Shown here: in pieces, positions 25,936 through 35,300 of the stretch | Numbering within the stretch: the first letter of the stretch is position 1 | How the letters are laid out: every line of letters begins with the position of its first letter | Origin: Miltoncostaea sp050250915 | GTDB lineage: Bacteria; Actinomycetota; Thermoleophilia; Miltoncostaeales; Miltoncostaeaceae | Length of the DNA stretch: 64,000 nt | Direction of reading: 5' to 3' | Assembly (NCBI GenBank): GCA_050250915.1 | Contig: JBFWNT010000009.1 | Coordinates: 1-64,000 of the forward strand | The notes under the pieces: model-generated | Told to the model about the DNA's origin: nothing | What the model saw: the letters and a program-made list of their open reading frames with translations, nothing else | The model's database searches: none | Position numbers and translations under genes: made by a program

Positions 25936-26703
25936 ATGGACACCCGCGAGATCGCGCGGCGCTTCCGCCTGCCCCTGCTGCTGACGCTCGGCGTGATGCT
26001 CTACGGGACCCTCGGCTACTGGATCGCCATCGACGAGGCCTCGCCGCTCGACGCGTTCTACTGGACGGTCCTGACGCTCGGCGGCGTCGGCTTCCGCGAC
26101 ACCCAGCTCGCGGGTCCCGGCGCCGAGCTGTTCTCGGTGAGCCTGATCGTCGGCCTGCTCGTCGCGGTGGTCGTGACGGCGGCGATCGGCAGCGACCTGG
26201 TGGCGTCGGGCGATCTCGCCCGCGCGCGGAGGAGACGGATGGACCGCAGGATCGACGGGCTGCGCGACCATTTCGTGCTGTGCGGCTACGGGCGGGTTGG
26301 CCGCGCCGTCATCGCGGAGTACCGCGACCGCGGCATCCCGGTGGTGGTCATCGAGATCGACCCCGCCTGCCAGGAGGAGCTGCACGGGCTCGACGTGCCG
26401 TTCCTGATCGCCGACCCCCAGAACGACGGCGTGCTGGAGGAGGCCGGCATCGAGCGGGCGCGGGGCATCATCTGCGCGGTCGACTCCGACGCGATCAACG
26501 CGTTCATCGCCCTGAGCGCACGAACGCTGAACCCGGGCCTGGTGATCGTGGCGCGGGCCGCCGACCCGGGCTCGGTCGCGAAGCTCGCCCGGGTCGGGGT
26601 GGATCACGTGGTCTCGCCGTACACGCTCACCGGGCGGCGGATGGCCACCGACTCGCTGCTGCCGCGGGCAGGGGACGTCGCCGCGGTCAGAGATCCAGCG
26701 TGA
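25936..26703 (+). CDS. Potassium-channel-like membrane protein with TrkA-N (RCK) domain and unusual pore
   Basis: A 255-residue protein with two transmembrane helices (about 12-35 and 62-88), a pore loop between them, and a cytosolic NAD-binding RCK domain from about 112 (FVLCGYGRVGRAVIAEYRD) to 245. It corresponds to Kch/MthK-like ligand-gated K+ channels without an RCK C-terminal lobe. The selectivity filter, normally T-V-G-Y/F-G-D, reads LTLGGVGFRD here: a Gly precedes VGF and Arg replaces the second Gly. Conductance is therefore doubtful. An AAGG site precedes the ATG. The 3' end overlaps the convergent MOSC gene by 17 bases. Confidence 0.82.
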   Translation: MDTREIARRFRLPLLLTLGVMLYGTLGYWIAIDEASPLDAFYWTVLTLGGVGFRDTQLAGPGAELFSVSLIVGLLVAVVVTAAIGSDLVASGDLARARRRRMDRRIDGLRDHFVLCGYGRVGRAVIAEYRDRGIPVVVIEIDPACQEELHGLDVPFLIADPQNDGVLEEAGIERARGIICAVDSDAINAFIALSARTLNPGLVIVARAADPGSVAKLARVGVDHVVSPYTLTGRRMATDSLLPRAGDVAAVRDPA

Positions 26704-28408
26704 CCGCGGAGGCCGGCCGGGTGCAGCACAGCAGCACGCGGCCGGCGGCCGGGGGCTCGAGCGGCGTGATCCGGTACTCCGCCTCGCCGTCCAGGAGGTT
26801 GCTCTCGCAGTTGTGGCACACCCCCTGGCGACAGCCGAAGCCGGCCGGGACGTCGCACGCCTCGGCCAGGTCCAGCAGGCTCGGGTAGCGGTCGTCCCAC
26901 GCGACCTCCAGGTTGCTCCGCGAGAACGTCACGGCGGGGCCGGTCCCCGGCGGCCCCACGGGCGCGTGCGGGGGAGGTGCGTCGGGCCTGACGATCCCGG
27001 AGGCGTGGACGGGGACGGCGCCGAACGCCTCGGTGCGCACCCGGTCGGGGGCCACGCCGCGGGCCGCCAGGGCGTCGGCGACGTCGCGCATGAAGCCCTC
27101 GGGGCCGCAGAGGTAGTAGTCGGCGTCGGGGGGCGGGTCGGCGCGATCGAGGGCGGCCGCGTCGATGCGTCCCGCCAGGTCGAAGCCGGGCCCGGGGGCC
27201 TCGCCGGGGCCGGGGCGGCTGTGGGCCACCAGGCGGTGCGCCCGGGGCAGCCCGGCCATCAGGCCGTCGACCTCGGCCGCGAAGGCCTGCTCGTCGCGGT
27301 CGCGGGCGCCGTGCAGCCACCAGACCTCGCGCGGCTCGGCCTGGTCCGCCAGCGCGTGCAGCATCGCCAGCACCGGGGTGGCGCCCACGCCGGCGCTGAC
27401 GAGCACCACCGGCCGCGTGCCCCCGCGCAGCACGAAGCCGCCGCGCGGCGCCGCCACGTCCAGCGTGTCGCCCTCCGCGACATGGTCGTGGAGGTGGCGG
27501 CTCACGACGCCGTCCCGCTTCACGCTGATCCGGTACCCCCGCTCGCCGGCGAGGTCGGACATCGAGTAGCTGCGCACCAGCGCGGGGCCGGCCGGATCCG
27601 GCCGCACCCGGACGCTCAGGTACTGGCCCGGCCCCGCCGCCGGCGGCGGCCCGTCCTGTGCGGGCGCGAGCAGGAAGGAGGTGATGGTGGTGCTCTCGCG
27701 CCGGATCGCGGCGACGGTGAGCGGGCGGAACCCCGCCCAGGCGGGCGGCGCCGCCACCTGGCCGGCGTCGGCGAGCAGGTCGCGGAAGCTCCCCCGCCAC
27801 CCCTCGCTGAGCGCCGGGATGCGCAACGCCCGCTCGAGCTGGGCGGGCGACCGGCCCGGCAGGTAGAGCAGCCCGTCGACGTCGGCCACGCTCAGGCGCT
27901 CCGGGCCCTCGGCGACCTTCACGATCTCCTGCCCCGCCTCGACCGGCCCCTCCTCCAGCACGCGGAGGTAGAAGCCGGGGCGGTGGTGCGCCACCACCAG
28001 CGAGGGCATCGCGGGGTCGTCCATCCGGATGCCCAGCCGGTAGCAGGTCACGCGCGGCTGGGTCACCTCGAACAGGGCTCCGCCGATGCGGTAGCGGTCG
28101 CCGATGCAGACCTCGTCGTCGGCAAGGCCGTCCACCGTGAAGTTCTCGCCGAACTGGCCCAGCGTGAAGTCGTCGCGGCCCAGCTCCCGCTCCCAGTGGC
28201 GGTAGGAGCCGAGCTGGTAGACGAAGACGGCGCGGTGCTCGCCGCCGTGGGCAAGCCGGTCGGCCTGGTCGTCGCCGTCGATGTTGATCCGCCGGACCAT
28301 GCGGGGGCCCTCGACCGGCGCCTTCCAGATCGCCGTGCGCACGGTCCTGCCCTGCCACGCGACGTCGCGAGGGCCCCCGACGTTCACCGACACGAGGCGG
28401 CCGGTCAT
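26687..28408 (-). CDS. MOSC - ferredoxin-reductase - [2Fe-2S] ferredoxin fusion oxidoreductase
   Basis: A 573-residue soluble electron-transfer protein. A YiiM-like MOSC domain with its 3-alpha tail fills about 1-220 (DRLAHGGEHRAVFVYQ, GQFGENFTVDG, Cys in RVTCYRLGIRM). An FAD domain follows (RSYSMSD, residues ~290), an NAD(P) domain (VLVSAGVGATPVLAML, YYLCGPEGFM), and a plant-type ferredoxin domain with ligands CRQGVCHNC and a final Cys in LLCC. It should pass electrons from NAD(P)H through flavin and Fe-S to a molybdenum-dependent or other reductive detoxification step. Such fusions are known in Actinobacteria; the substrate is not. Confidence 0.88.
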   Translation of the reverse strand: MTGRLVSVNVGGPRDVAWQGRTVRTAIWKAPVEGPRMVRRINIDGDDQADRLAHGGEHRAVFVYQLGSYRHWERELGRDDFTLGQFGENFTVDGLADDEVCIGDRYRIGGALFEVTQPRVTCYRLGIRMDDPAMPSLVVAHHRPGFYLRVLEEGPVEAGQEIVKVAEGPERLSVADVDGLLYLPGRSPAQLERALRIPALSEGWRGSFRDLLADAGQVAAPPAWAGFRPLTVAAIRRESTTITSFLLAPAQDGPPPAAGPGQYLSVRVRPDPAGPALVRSYSMSDLAGERGYRISVKRDGVVSRHLHDHVAEGDTLDVAAPRGGFVLRGGTRPVVLVSAGVGATPVLAMLHALADQAEPREVWWLHGARDRDEQAFAAEVDGLMAGLPRAHRLVAHSRPGPGEAPGPGFDLAGRIDAAALDRADPPPDADYYLCGPEGFMRDVADALAARGVAPDRVRTEAFGAVPVHASGIVRPDAPPPHAPVGPPGTGPAVTFSRSNLEVAWDDRYPSLLDLAEACDVPAGFGCRQGVCHNCESNLLDGEAEYRITPLEPPAAGRVLLCCTRPASAVTLDL

Positions 28409-28409
28409 C

Positions 28410-28568
28410 TCACCCCTCCTGGATCCAGCCCTCCAGGTCCGCGCGGGTGACCTTGCCGACCAGGTCCGGGTGGTCGGCGCGGATGTGCTCCTGGATCAGC
28501 GCGATGACCTCGTCGTCACCCGCCGCGCGGGCGACGTAGCCGCATTCGCAGTTGATGATCCTGGCCAC
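28410..28568 (-). CDS. DUF1059 small protein, 52 aa
   Basis: A 52-residue protein matching DUF1059: IINCECGYVARAAGDDEVIALIQEHIRADHPD, where the CxCG pair near the N-terminus and the HIRADHP tail are conserved. Function unknown; probably a small metal-binding protein. The GTG start is preceded by an AGAGGG stretch. The stop lies one base before the MOSC fusion gene start and its start is eight bases after the end of the upstream methyltransferase gene, so the three probably form one transcript. Confidence 0.8.
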   Translation of the reverse strand: MARIINCECGYVARAAGDDEVIALIQEHIRADHPDLVGKVTRADLEGWIQEG

Positions 28569-28576
28569 GCCCTCTT

Positions 28577-29440
28577 CTACTTCGTGCCCGCGGCCACGAC
28601 AAGCTCGCACTCGCCCACGAAGCCGTCCGGGCCCTCGAACCGGGCGAGCTCGTCCGCGATCTCGGTCCAGGCCTCCTCCCGGGCGTCCTCGCCGAGCCCG
28701 CCGAGCATCTGGTGCAGGGCGCCGAACGACTCGCGCTCGAAGCGCAGGCACTCCGCGGCGCTCGCGAGCCGGAGGGGCGCCGCGACGATCCTCGCCTCGA
28801 CGTCGCGGAACCCGGCGTCGCGCAGGGCCGCCGCCAGGACGTCGTCGCCGCCGAGGGTGAACGGGCCGGGCTGCCCCGCGGCGGGCGGCGGCAGCTCCGC
28901 GCGGCGGCGGATGATCGACACCGGGATCGAGAAGAACCCGTTGCGGTCGGGCGTCGAGTAGACGATCGCCGCGACGCGCCCGCCCGGCCGCAGGGCGCGC
29001 AGGATCCCGTCGAGCGCGGCGTCGCGGTCGGGCAGGTAGATGAGCCCGACCAGGCAGATGGCCGCGTCGTAGCTCTCCGGCTCCACGTCGATGGCCTCGC
29101 CGTCCATGACCCGCGTCACCACGTTGGCGAGGCCCGCGGCGTGGGCCGCGTGGGCCGCGTGGGCGAGGATGGCCGGCGAGACGTCCGTGGCCAGCACCGC
29201 GCCGTCCGGCCCCGCGCGCCGCGCGGCGGCCAGCGTCTGGCCCCCCGCGCCGGCCGCCACGTCCAGCACGCGGCTGCCGGCCGAGACGCCGGCCAGGTCG
29301 AGCATCAGGTCGGTCGCGGGTCCCAGCCATCGCTCGATGGTGGCCCCCCAGGCGTTCCAGCTGTCGGCGGCCGCCTCCCACTGGGCCGTCGTCGTCTGCT
29401 TGTACGCCACCGGGTCGAAGTGCTGCGGAACGGTCGTCAT
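28577..29440 (-). CDS. Class I SAM-dependent methyltransferase
   Basis: A 287-residue cytosolic enzyme with the Rossmann motif VLDVAAGAGGQTLAAARR, the acidic ribose-binding end ATDVSP, and motif LRPGGRVAAIVYS. It resembles small-molecule or quinone-type methyltransferases; substrate unknown. A short tandem 9-base repeat encodes AHAAHAAHA near residue 95, which probably varies in length among strains. First gene of the group with DUF1059 and the MOSC fusion, and divergent from a BTAD regulator that begins about 50 bases away and may control it. Confidence 0.87.
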   Translation of the reverse strand: MTTVPQHFDPVAYKQTTTAQWEAAADSWNAWGATIERWLGPATDLMLDLAGVSAGSRVLDVAAGAGGQTLAAARRAGPDGAVLATDVSPAILAHAAHAAHAAGLANVVTRVMDGEAIDVEPESYDAAICLVGLIYLPDRDAALDGILRALRPGGRVAAIVYSTPDRNGFFSIPVSIIRRRAELPPPAAGQPGPFTLGGDDVLAAALRDAGFRDVEARIVAAPLRLASAAECLRFERESFGALHQMLGGLGEDAREEAWTEIADELARFEGPDGFVGECELVVAAGTK

Positions 29441-29488
29441 CGGTATCGCCTCCTCCGGGTGTGTGTGTCCTGCCGGTGCGGTGACAGG

Positions 29489-30280
29489 ATGGGTTCCGTC
29501 CCTTGGCCCGAGGCTGGGAGAACATTGGACCCTGGCTCCCCGACCCGCATCCAGCTGTGCGGTCCGTTGGTGGTGGAGTGGCGCGGCGAGCGGCGCGAGG
29601 CGGCGCTCCCGGGACGCCAGGGCCGCCTGCTGTTCGCCCATCTGGTGCTCCGCCGCAGCCGGGTCACGACCCGGGACGCGCTGGTGGAGGCGGTGTGGCC
29701 GGCGGGAGCCCCGGCCGCCGCCGAGACGGCCCTGGCGGCGCTGCTCTCGAAGGTGCGCAAGGTGGTCGGCGCCGACCACCTCGCCGGCCGCGGCGAGCTG
29801 CGCATCCTGCTGCCGGAGGGCGCCACCGTCGATCTCGAGCTGGCCCGGGAGCGGATCCACGATGCCGAGTCGGCGCTCTCGGTCCAGGACTGGCCCCGGG
29901 CGTGGGCGGCGGCGCAGACGTCCCTGTTCATCGCCGGGCGGGGGTTCCTGTCCGCCGAGGAGGGCGACTGGGTCGACGAGTGCCGCCGGGAGGTGGACGC
30001 GCTCCACCTCCGAGCGCTCGAGGCTTACGGGCGGGCGTGCCTCGGGGTGGGGGGCGCCGAGGCTGCCGCCGCCGTGCGCGTCGGGCGGGACCTTGCGCAC
30101 CGGGCGCCGCTGCGCGAGAGCGGGCACCTGCTGCTGATGCGGGCCCTCGCCGCGTCCGGCAACCGCGCCGAGGCCCTCGTGGCCTACGAGGACGTGCGCG
30201 TGCGCCTGCGCGACGACCTCGGGATCTCCCCCGGGCCCGAGCTCCAGGACCTGCACTCCCGCCTGCTCCGCGGGGCCTAG
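29489..30280 (+). CDS. BTAD-domain transcriptional regulator
   Basis: About 263 residues, in the manner of short AfsR/SARP relatives: an N-terminal winged-helix-like DNA-binding region (IQLCGPLVVEW...LLFAHLVLRRSRVTTRDALVEAVWP..AETALAALLSKVRKVVG) and a C-terminal bacterial transcriptional activator domain of TPR-like helices (ALRAYEDVR pattern seen as ALVAYEDVRVRLRDDLGISPGPEL). It likely regulates the divergent methyltransferase-DUF1059-MOSC unit; this is inferred from position. A TTG at 29525 with GGGAG four bases before it is an equally good start and would give 251 residues. Confidence 0.85.
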   Translation: MGSVPWPEAGRTLDPGSPTRIQLCGPLVVEWRGERREAALPGRQGRLLFAHLVLRRSRVTTRDALVEAVWPAGAPAAAETALAALLSKVRKVVGADHLAGRGELRILLPEGATVDLELARERIHDAESALSVQDWPRAWAAAQTSLFIAGRGFLSAEEGDWVDECRREVDALHLRALEAYGRACLGVGGAEAAAAVRVGRDLAHRAPLRESGHLLLMRALAASGNRAEALVAYEDVRVRLRDDLGISPGPELQDLHSRLLRGA

Positions 30281-30399
30281 GCGAACCGGCTCCCCCGCGC
30301 CGGGGTCATCCGGTGGAGGAGGGGCGACGCCCGCGCAGGTCGCGCCGATGCGACGGCGAAGGGCTCACCTCCAACGGTGACTCGAGATCGGAGACGGGA

Positions 30400-30606
30400 A
30401 TGGCCGACGCGTCGGAAGGCGGTATCGGGGAGTCCCTCGCGGAGACCGCCGAGGAGCTCGCAGGGGTGGTCGCGGCCATCATCGCGGGGGTCTGCGTGAT
30501 CGCCGCGCTCGACATCGGGAGCCGCGTCGTCCGCCGGGCCGGCGGGAGGATGGCCGACCGGCATCCCCTCCTCACGGAGTTGATGGCGTTCGCCGCCCGG
30601 CGTTGA
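30400..30606 (+). CDS. Small single-pass membrane protein, 68 aa
   Basis: A 68-residue protein: an acidic N-terminus (SEGGIGESLAETAEEL), one hydrophobic helix at about 22-41 (AGVVAAIIAGVCVIAALDI) and a basic C-terminus. No family recognised. It has a plausible GGAGACGGGA ribosome region before the ATG and ends 15 bases before the tRNA-Cys gene on the opposite strand. The clean transmembrane helix with positive-inside residues supports a real gene. Confidence 0.55.
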   Translation: MADASEGGIGESLAETAEELAGVVAAIIAGVCVIAALDIGSRVVRRAGGRMADRHPLLTELMAFAARR

Positions 30607-30621
30607 CCCGAAAGGAGGAGG

Positions 30622-30694
30622 AGGCGACGGCGGGAGTCGAACCCGCGAATAACGGTTTTGCAGACCGCCGCGTTAGCCACTTCGCCACGTCGCC
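30622..30694 (-). tRNA. tRNA-Cys (GCA)
   Basis: On the minus strand the acceptor stem GGCGACG pairs with CGTCGCC; the anticodon arm is CGGTC-TGCAAAA-CCG with anticodon GCA, and the T arm contains GGTTCGACTCC. The discriminator base is U, the cysteine identity element. No CCA is encoded. A TAGCCT -10-like hexamer lies nine bases upstream (30704-30709 on the complementary strand). Confidence 0.95.
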
Positions 30695-30890
30695 GCGACC
30701 CGCAGGCTAGCAGCGGCGCGACGGTGCGCTCCGTCGGCGCATCCGGCGATTGTTCCCACCCGGGCCACTTCCGAAACGCTGCCGGATGGTATATGAACCG
30801 GGCCGGGCCCGGACCCCTTCGGAACCGGCCCGCCACAGGCCGGTCCCCCTCGACGTCGGGAGCGAGGGCGTGACCGCCTGGGGAGGATGG

Positions 30891-30922
30891 ACCGGGGGCG
30901 CGTCGGCACACCGCCCCCCGGT
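30891..30922. terminator. Hairpin ACCGGGGGCG / CGCCCCCCGGT
   Basis: A ten-base stem with one bulged C and an 11-base loop lies 30 bases after the end of the SnoaL-like gene on the minus strand. It is a good candidate for that gene's terminator, although no clear U-run follows. The rest of 30695-30951 contains an unusual AT-rich TATATGAA island but no gene. Confidence 0.5.
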
Positions 30923-30951
30923 CACCTCCACCCGTGCCCCGCCCGCCCCCG

Positions 30952-31320
30952 TCAGCGGGCGAACGCCGAGTCCCAGTAGAGGCGCTCCTCCACGAACCCG
31001 GCGTTGCTGAAGCGGAACACCGAGACCCCCGGGACGTCCAGGGGGACGCCGCCGGCGGCGGGCGTGCCCGTGACGCGCCACTCGGCCCACAGGCGGCGGT
31101 CGCTGGCGTAGCCGACCGCGAGCACCTCGACAGTCAGGTCCGGCAGCGCATCCATGGCCAGGGCGATCCCCTCGCGGATCGCCGTGCGGCCTTCCGTGGC
31201 CGGGGCGTCGCGCAGCAAGGACCGTCGCACCGCGTCCCGGGTGAAGCAGCCCGCGCACACGTCCGGGTCGTGGGCGTTCCACCCCCGTTCGTACGCCGTG
31301 AGGAGCAGCTCCTCGGACAT
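30952..31320 (-). CDS. SnoaL/NTF2-like ester-cyclase family protein
   Basis: A 122-residue NTF2-fold protein: the N-terminal helix LLLTAYERGWNAHDPDVCAGCF, the segment GRTAIREGIALAMDALPDLTVEVLAVGY and the strand pair WAEWRVTGT...VSVFRFSNAGFVEERLYWD are family-typical. These proteins are polyketide cyclases, isomerases or ligand-binding modules; the role here is open. The ATG at 31318-31320 places the start at the usual first helix; a longer in-frame version upstream would read into non-coding sequence. Confidence 0.8.
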   Translation of the reverse strand: MSEELLLTAYERGWNAHDPDVCAGCFTRDAVRRSLLRDAPATEGRTAIREGIALAMDALPDLTVEVLAVGYASDRRLWAEWRVTGTPAAGGVPLDVPGVSVFRFSNAGFVEERLYWDSAFAR

Positions 31321-31454
31321 CGCCCCGAAAACCTCTCCGGCGGCGTTGCGAAAGGCCACCACCCCTAGGTGTGGCCCGGCCCCACCTGAGTGCTCCACCC
31401 CAGAAGTCACGTGGTGTTTCCCGGCTGCATCGCATCGCGAGGCTGCGTCCTCGG

Positions 31455-31485
31455 CCTCGGCGATAGGACACCGCCATCGCCGAGG
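31455..31485. terminator. Perfect 10-bp inverted repeat with 11-base loop
   Basis: CCTCGGCGAT at 31455-31464 is exactly complementary to ATCGCCGAGG at 31476-31485. It lies 65 bases after the FHA gene ends (minus strand) and 135 bases before the SnoaL gene begins, a good site for a terminator. No U-tract follows in either direction. A weaker repeat AGGTGTGG/CCCCACCT is at 31367-31387. Confidence 0.55.
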
Positions 31486-31549
31486 ATCTGCGTCCTTGCC
31501 TCGCGGGCGATTCGCTCGGGAAACCCATACGGACTTCCGGGGCGGAGCA

Positions 31550-32224
31550 CTATGTGCCGGAGCGGAGGACCCCCGACTCGATCGCGATCCGCACCAGCGC
31601 CGTGCGCTTCTGGATCTGCGGGAGGTGCTCGATGTCGAACCGGCGGAACAGCTGGCGCAGGTGCGCCTTCACCGCGTCGACGCTCAGGTGCAGCTCGCCC
31701 GCGATCTGGTCGTTGCTCGCCGGCGGGTGCGGCCCCCCCGGCGCCAGGCACGGCCGGCAGAGCGCCTCCAGCACCCTGCGCTGCCCCGCCGGCAGCGGAC
31801 CGGAGGGGGCGAACCGCGACTCCGGCCGGGTGGGGTCGCTCGTCCCCTGCGACGGGATGCGCACCAGGAGCGCCGTGTGCCCCACGCGGAGGACGTCGCC
31901 GTCGAGGAGGGGGCGCCGGCTGGTGACGCGCTCCTCGTTCACCCAGGTGCCGTTGCGGGAGAGGCCGTCGTCCTCCACGTACCACCGGGTGCCCACGCGG
32001 AAGAGCTGAGCGTGCGTGCGCGACACCCGGTCGTCCCACGGGACCGGCACGTCGCTGTCCTCGCTGCGCCCCACGACGAGGGTCGGACGCTCGTCGCCCA
32101 GGCCGACGATGCGCTGCTCCTCCTTCTCGTCCCGCATCACGAGAAACGGTTTCCCGGCGCGCTCGGCGTCCCGGATCTGCATCCGGTCGCGGGGATCTCC
32201 GGGCCAGGCGGGGGGTTCGCTCAC
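31550..32224 (-). CDS. FHA-domain protein with C-terminal helix-turn-helix
   Basis: A 224-residue protein. The FHA domain (about 27-125) has the phosphothreonine-binding loop GRS at 52-54, SRTH at 68-71 and the SRNGTWVN segment. The C-terminal part (about 145-224) has a helix-turn-helix-like stretch SNDQIAGELHLSVDAVKAHLRQLFRRF. FHA domains read phosphothreonine marks, so a natural partner is the Ser/Thr kinase whose gene starts 102 bases away on the other strand. I infer a kinase-to-transcription link: phosphorylation is recognised by FHA and relayed to DNA. FHA-HTH proteins beside nSTAND or kinase genes are a recurring arrangement in Actinobacteria. Confidence 0.85.
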   Translation of the reverse strand: MSEPPAWPGDPRDRMQIRDAERAGKPFLVMRDEKEEQRIVGLGDERPTLVVGRSEDSDVPVPWDDRVSRTHAQLFRVGTRWYVEDDGLSRNGTWVNEERVTSRRPLLDGDVLRVGHTALLVRIPSQGTSDPTRPESRFAPSGPLPAGQRRVLEALCRPCLAPGGPHPPASNDQIAGELHLSVDAVKAHLRQLFRRFDIEHLPQIQKRTALVRIAIESGVLRSGT

Positions 32225-32326
32225 TTCGCCGTCCAGGGTGTGGTCGGGTGCCCCCTAGGAGGGACTATCGCATTCGTCCGCGCCTGGAATATAAGCGTGC
32301 CGGAGCCGTCGTCAGGGGTGGCGCGG

Positions 32327-35300
32327 ATGGACCAAGGGTCTGTGGGCGGAATCGGCGGTTCGGACACGGTACACACGCGTGGGGACGGCCCGCGACCGGC
32401 CGAGGAGCTGCCGCCCGGGACCGTCGTCGGCGGCTATGAGATCGAAGCGGTCGCCGGCCGTGGGGGCATGGGCGTCGTCTACCGCGCCCGCGACCTGAAG
32501 CTCGGCCGCACCGTCGCGCTCAAGCTCATCGGCGGGGCCCGCACGGAGGACGCCGGCCACCGCGCGCGGTTCATCCGCGAGTCGCTGACCGCCGCGTCCA
32601 TCGAGCACCCCAGCGTCCTGCCGATCTACCAGGCCGGCGACGACGACGGGCGCCTCTACATCGCGATGCGTTTCGTGGAGGGCGCCAGCCTGGCGGAGCT
32701 GATCGCCGACGCGCCGGGGGGCCTGCCTCCCGGCCGGGCGGCGCGCATCGTGGCGCAGGCGGCCGACGGGCTGGACGCCGCGCACTCGCGCCGCCTCGTC
32801 CACCGCGACGTGAAGCCGGGGAACATCCTGATCGCCGACCCCGACGGCGAGGAGCACGTCTACCTCGCTGACTTCGGGCTCACCACTGGCGGCGACGCGG
32901 TCCACGGCGAGGGCTGGACGGGCACCCTCGCCTACCTCGCGCCGGAGCAGATCCGCGGCGAGACGCTCGACCCCCGCACGGACGTCTACGCCCTCGGATG
33001 CGTGCTGTTCCACGCGCTCACGGGACGCCCGCCTTTCGACGGCGCCGACGAGCAGGCGGTGCTCGACGCCCATCTCCAGGCGCGCCCGCCGGTGCCGTCC
33101 GAGGTGGTCCCGGGGCTGCCGCCGGCGCTCGACGACGTTGTGCGGCGCGCCATGGCGAAGCGCCCGGAGGACCGCTTTCGCACCGCCGGGGAGATGGGGC
33201 GCGCCGCCCTGGCCGCGCGCTACGACGTGGCCCTGCTGGTCGCGCCGGAGGACCGCGCCGCGGCCGAGCCGCTGGCGGCGGGGCTCCAGGCGTCCGACGT
33301 GCTGCCACTGGTGGCGGTCGCCGGCGAGCCGCGCGCCGCGGAGGGCATCCGCGCGTCCGGCGCGTGCGCCGTGCTGGTGGGCCGCGGGGGCCTGGGCGAC
33401 TGGGCCCGCGACGGGCTCGCCGCGGCCCGGGCCGTGGCCGACCGCGACCGCGCGTTCCGCCTGGTCCTGGTGCTGCTGCCGGGGGCGCCCGACCCGGGCG
33501 ACCCGGCTCTGGCCTACATGGCCGACCAGCCGTGGGTCGACCTGCGCGCGGGCGCCGGGGACGCCCTGGCCGCCGGCGACGTGATCCGCGCCCTCCGGGG
33601 CGCCGACGTCCCGGCCGGGCTGCCCGCCGAGGAGGGCGTGGCCCCGTACCGGGGTCTGGAGGCCTTCCGCGAGGAGGACGCCGCCCTCTACTTCGGGCGC
33701 GAGCAAGACGTCGCGAGGGTGCTGCAGCGCCTGCAGGTCAGCCGGTTCGTCGCGGTCGTCGGGCCGTCCGGCAGCGGCAAGAGCTCGCTCGTGCAGGCCG
33801 GGCTCCTGCCCGCCCTGCGCCGCGACGGCGCGCCCACCGCGGGCTGGCGCGTGCTGGAGATGGTCCCTGGCGCGCGGCCCCTCTCCGCCCTGGCGGCGCA
33901 GCTGGCCCACCTGCCGGGCGCCGCCGCCCCTTCCCCCGCCGACCTGGGCGCCGACGAACGCACGCTGGACATGGCGACGGCCCGCGCCCTGGAGGGCCGC
34001 CCCGCCGACGACCGCGTCCTGCTGGTGGTCGACCAGCTGGAGGAGGCGTTCACCCTGTGCCAGGACGCCGGCGAGCGCGCGGCGCTCCTCGGCAACCTTG
34101 TCTACGCGGCGACGATCCCCGGCGGCCGGACCGTCGTCGTCATCACGATGCGCGCCGACTTCTACCACCGGCTCGCGGAGCACCCGGCGCTGCGCGGCAT
34201 GGTGGCCTCGCAGCAGGTGCTGCTCGGCCCGCTGGACGCCCGGAACCTGCGCCGCGCCATCGAGGAGCCCGCCCGGCGCTGCGGCCTGGAGCTGGAGCCC
34301 GGGCTCACCCGCCGCATCCTCACCGACGTGGCCGACCGGCCCGGGACCCTGCCCTTGATGGAGCACGTGCTGCTGGAGATCTGGCAGCGCCGCCGCGGGC
34401 GGATGCTCACGCTGGAGGCCTACGCCGACTCGGGAGGCGTGGAGGGCGCCCTGGCCCGCCGTGCGAACGAGGTCTACGGCGCGATGGGCCCGGAGCGCCA
34501 GGCCGTCGCCCGCCGCGTGCTGCTACGACTCACCCAGCCCGGCGAGGGCACCGAGGACACCCGCCGCCGCGCGACCCGCGCTGAGCTGGTCACGCGGCCG
34601 GGTGAGGAGGCCGAGGTCGACGCGGTGGTCGGCTCGCTCGCCGAGGCGCGCCTGCTGACGACGGGCACCGACGAGGCGACGGGCGAGCCGGTGGTCGACG
34701 TGACCCACGAGGCCCTCATCCGCGGCTGGCCCGAGCTGCGCGGCTGGATCAACGACTCCCGAGAGCAGCTGCTCCTGGAGCGCCGGTTGTCGACCGCTGC
34801 CACCGACTGGGACGCCGGCGACCGCGACGAGGGCCAGCTCTACCGCGGCGCACCCCTCGCGCAGTGGGACGGCCGCGACGAGTCAGGCCTCAACGAGCTG
34901 GAGCGCGGGTTCCTCGCCGCGAGCCGGGAGCGGGTCGAGCGGGAGCGGGCCACCCGGCGCCGGCGCACCCGGATCACCATCGGGGCCCTGGCGGCCGTGG
35001 CCGCGGTCATCGCGGCGATCGCGATATTCGCCTTCGTCCAGCGGAACGACGCCACGGACCAGCGCGACCTCGCGACATCACGGCAGCTCGCCGGCAGCTC
35101 GACGCTGGCGCGCCCCAGCGACCCCGAGCTCGCGACGCTGCTGGGCGAGAGCGCCTATGCGACCTCGCCGACCGTGGAGGCCGAGGAGAGCCTGCGGCAG
35201 GCGGTCCACGACTCGAAGATCCGCGCAGCACTGAGGATCCCGGACGAGCAGGCCGTGTCGGTCGCCGCGATGCCCGGCGGCCGCGTCGCCGCCGTGACGG

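Noticed and set aside
29140..29170. Short 9-base tandem repeat (AHA AHA AHA) resembling a microsatellite or CRISPR-like repeat
   Set aside because: It lies inside the methyltransferase coding frame, has only about three copies and no spacers; it is a coding microrepeat.
30770..30800. AT-rich island with TATATGAA as a promoter or attachment site
   Set aside because: No matching -35 at proper distance and no repeat of the tRNA-Cys 3' end nearby, so neither promoter nor attachment site is supported.
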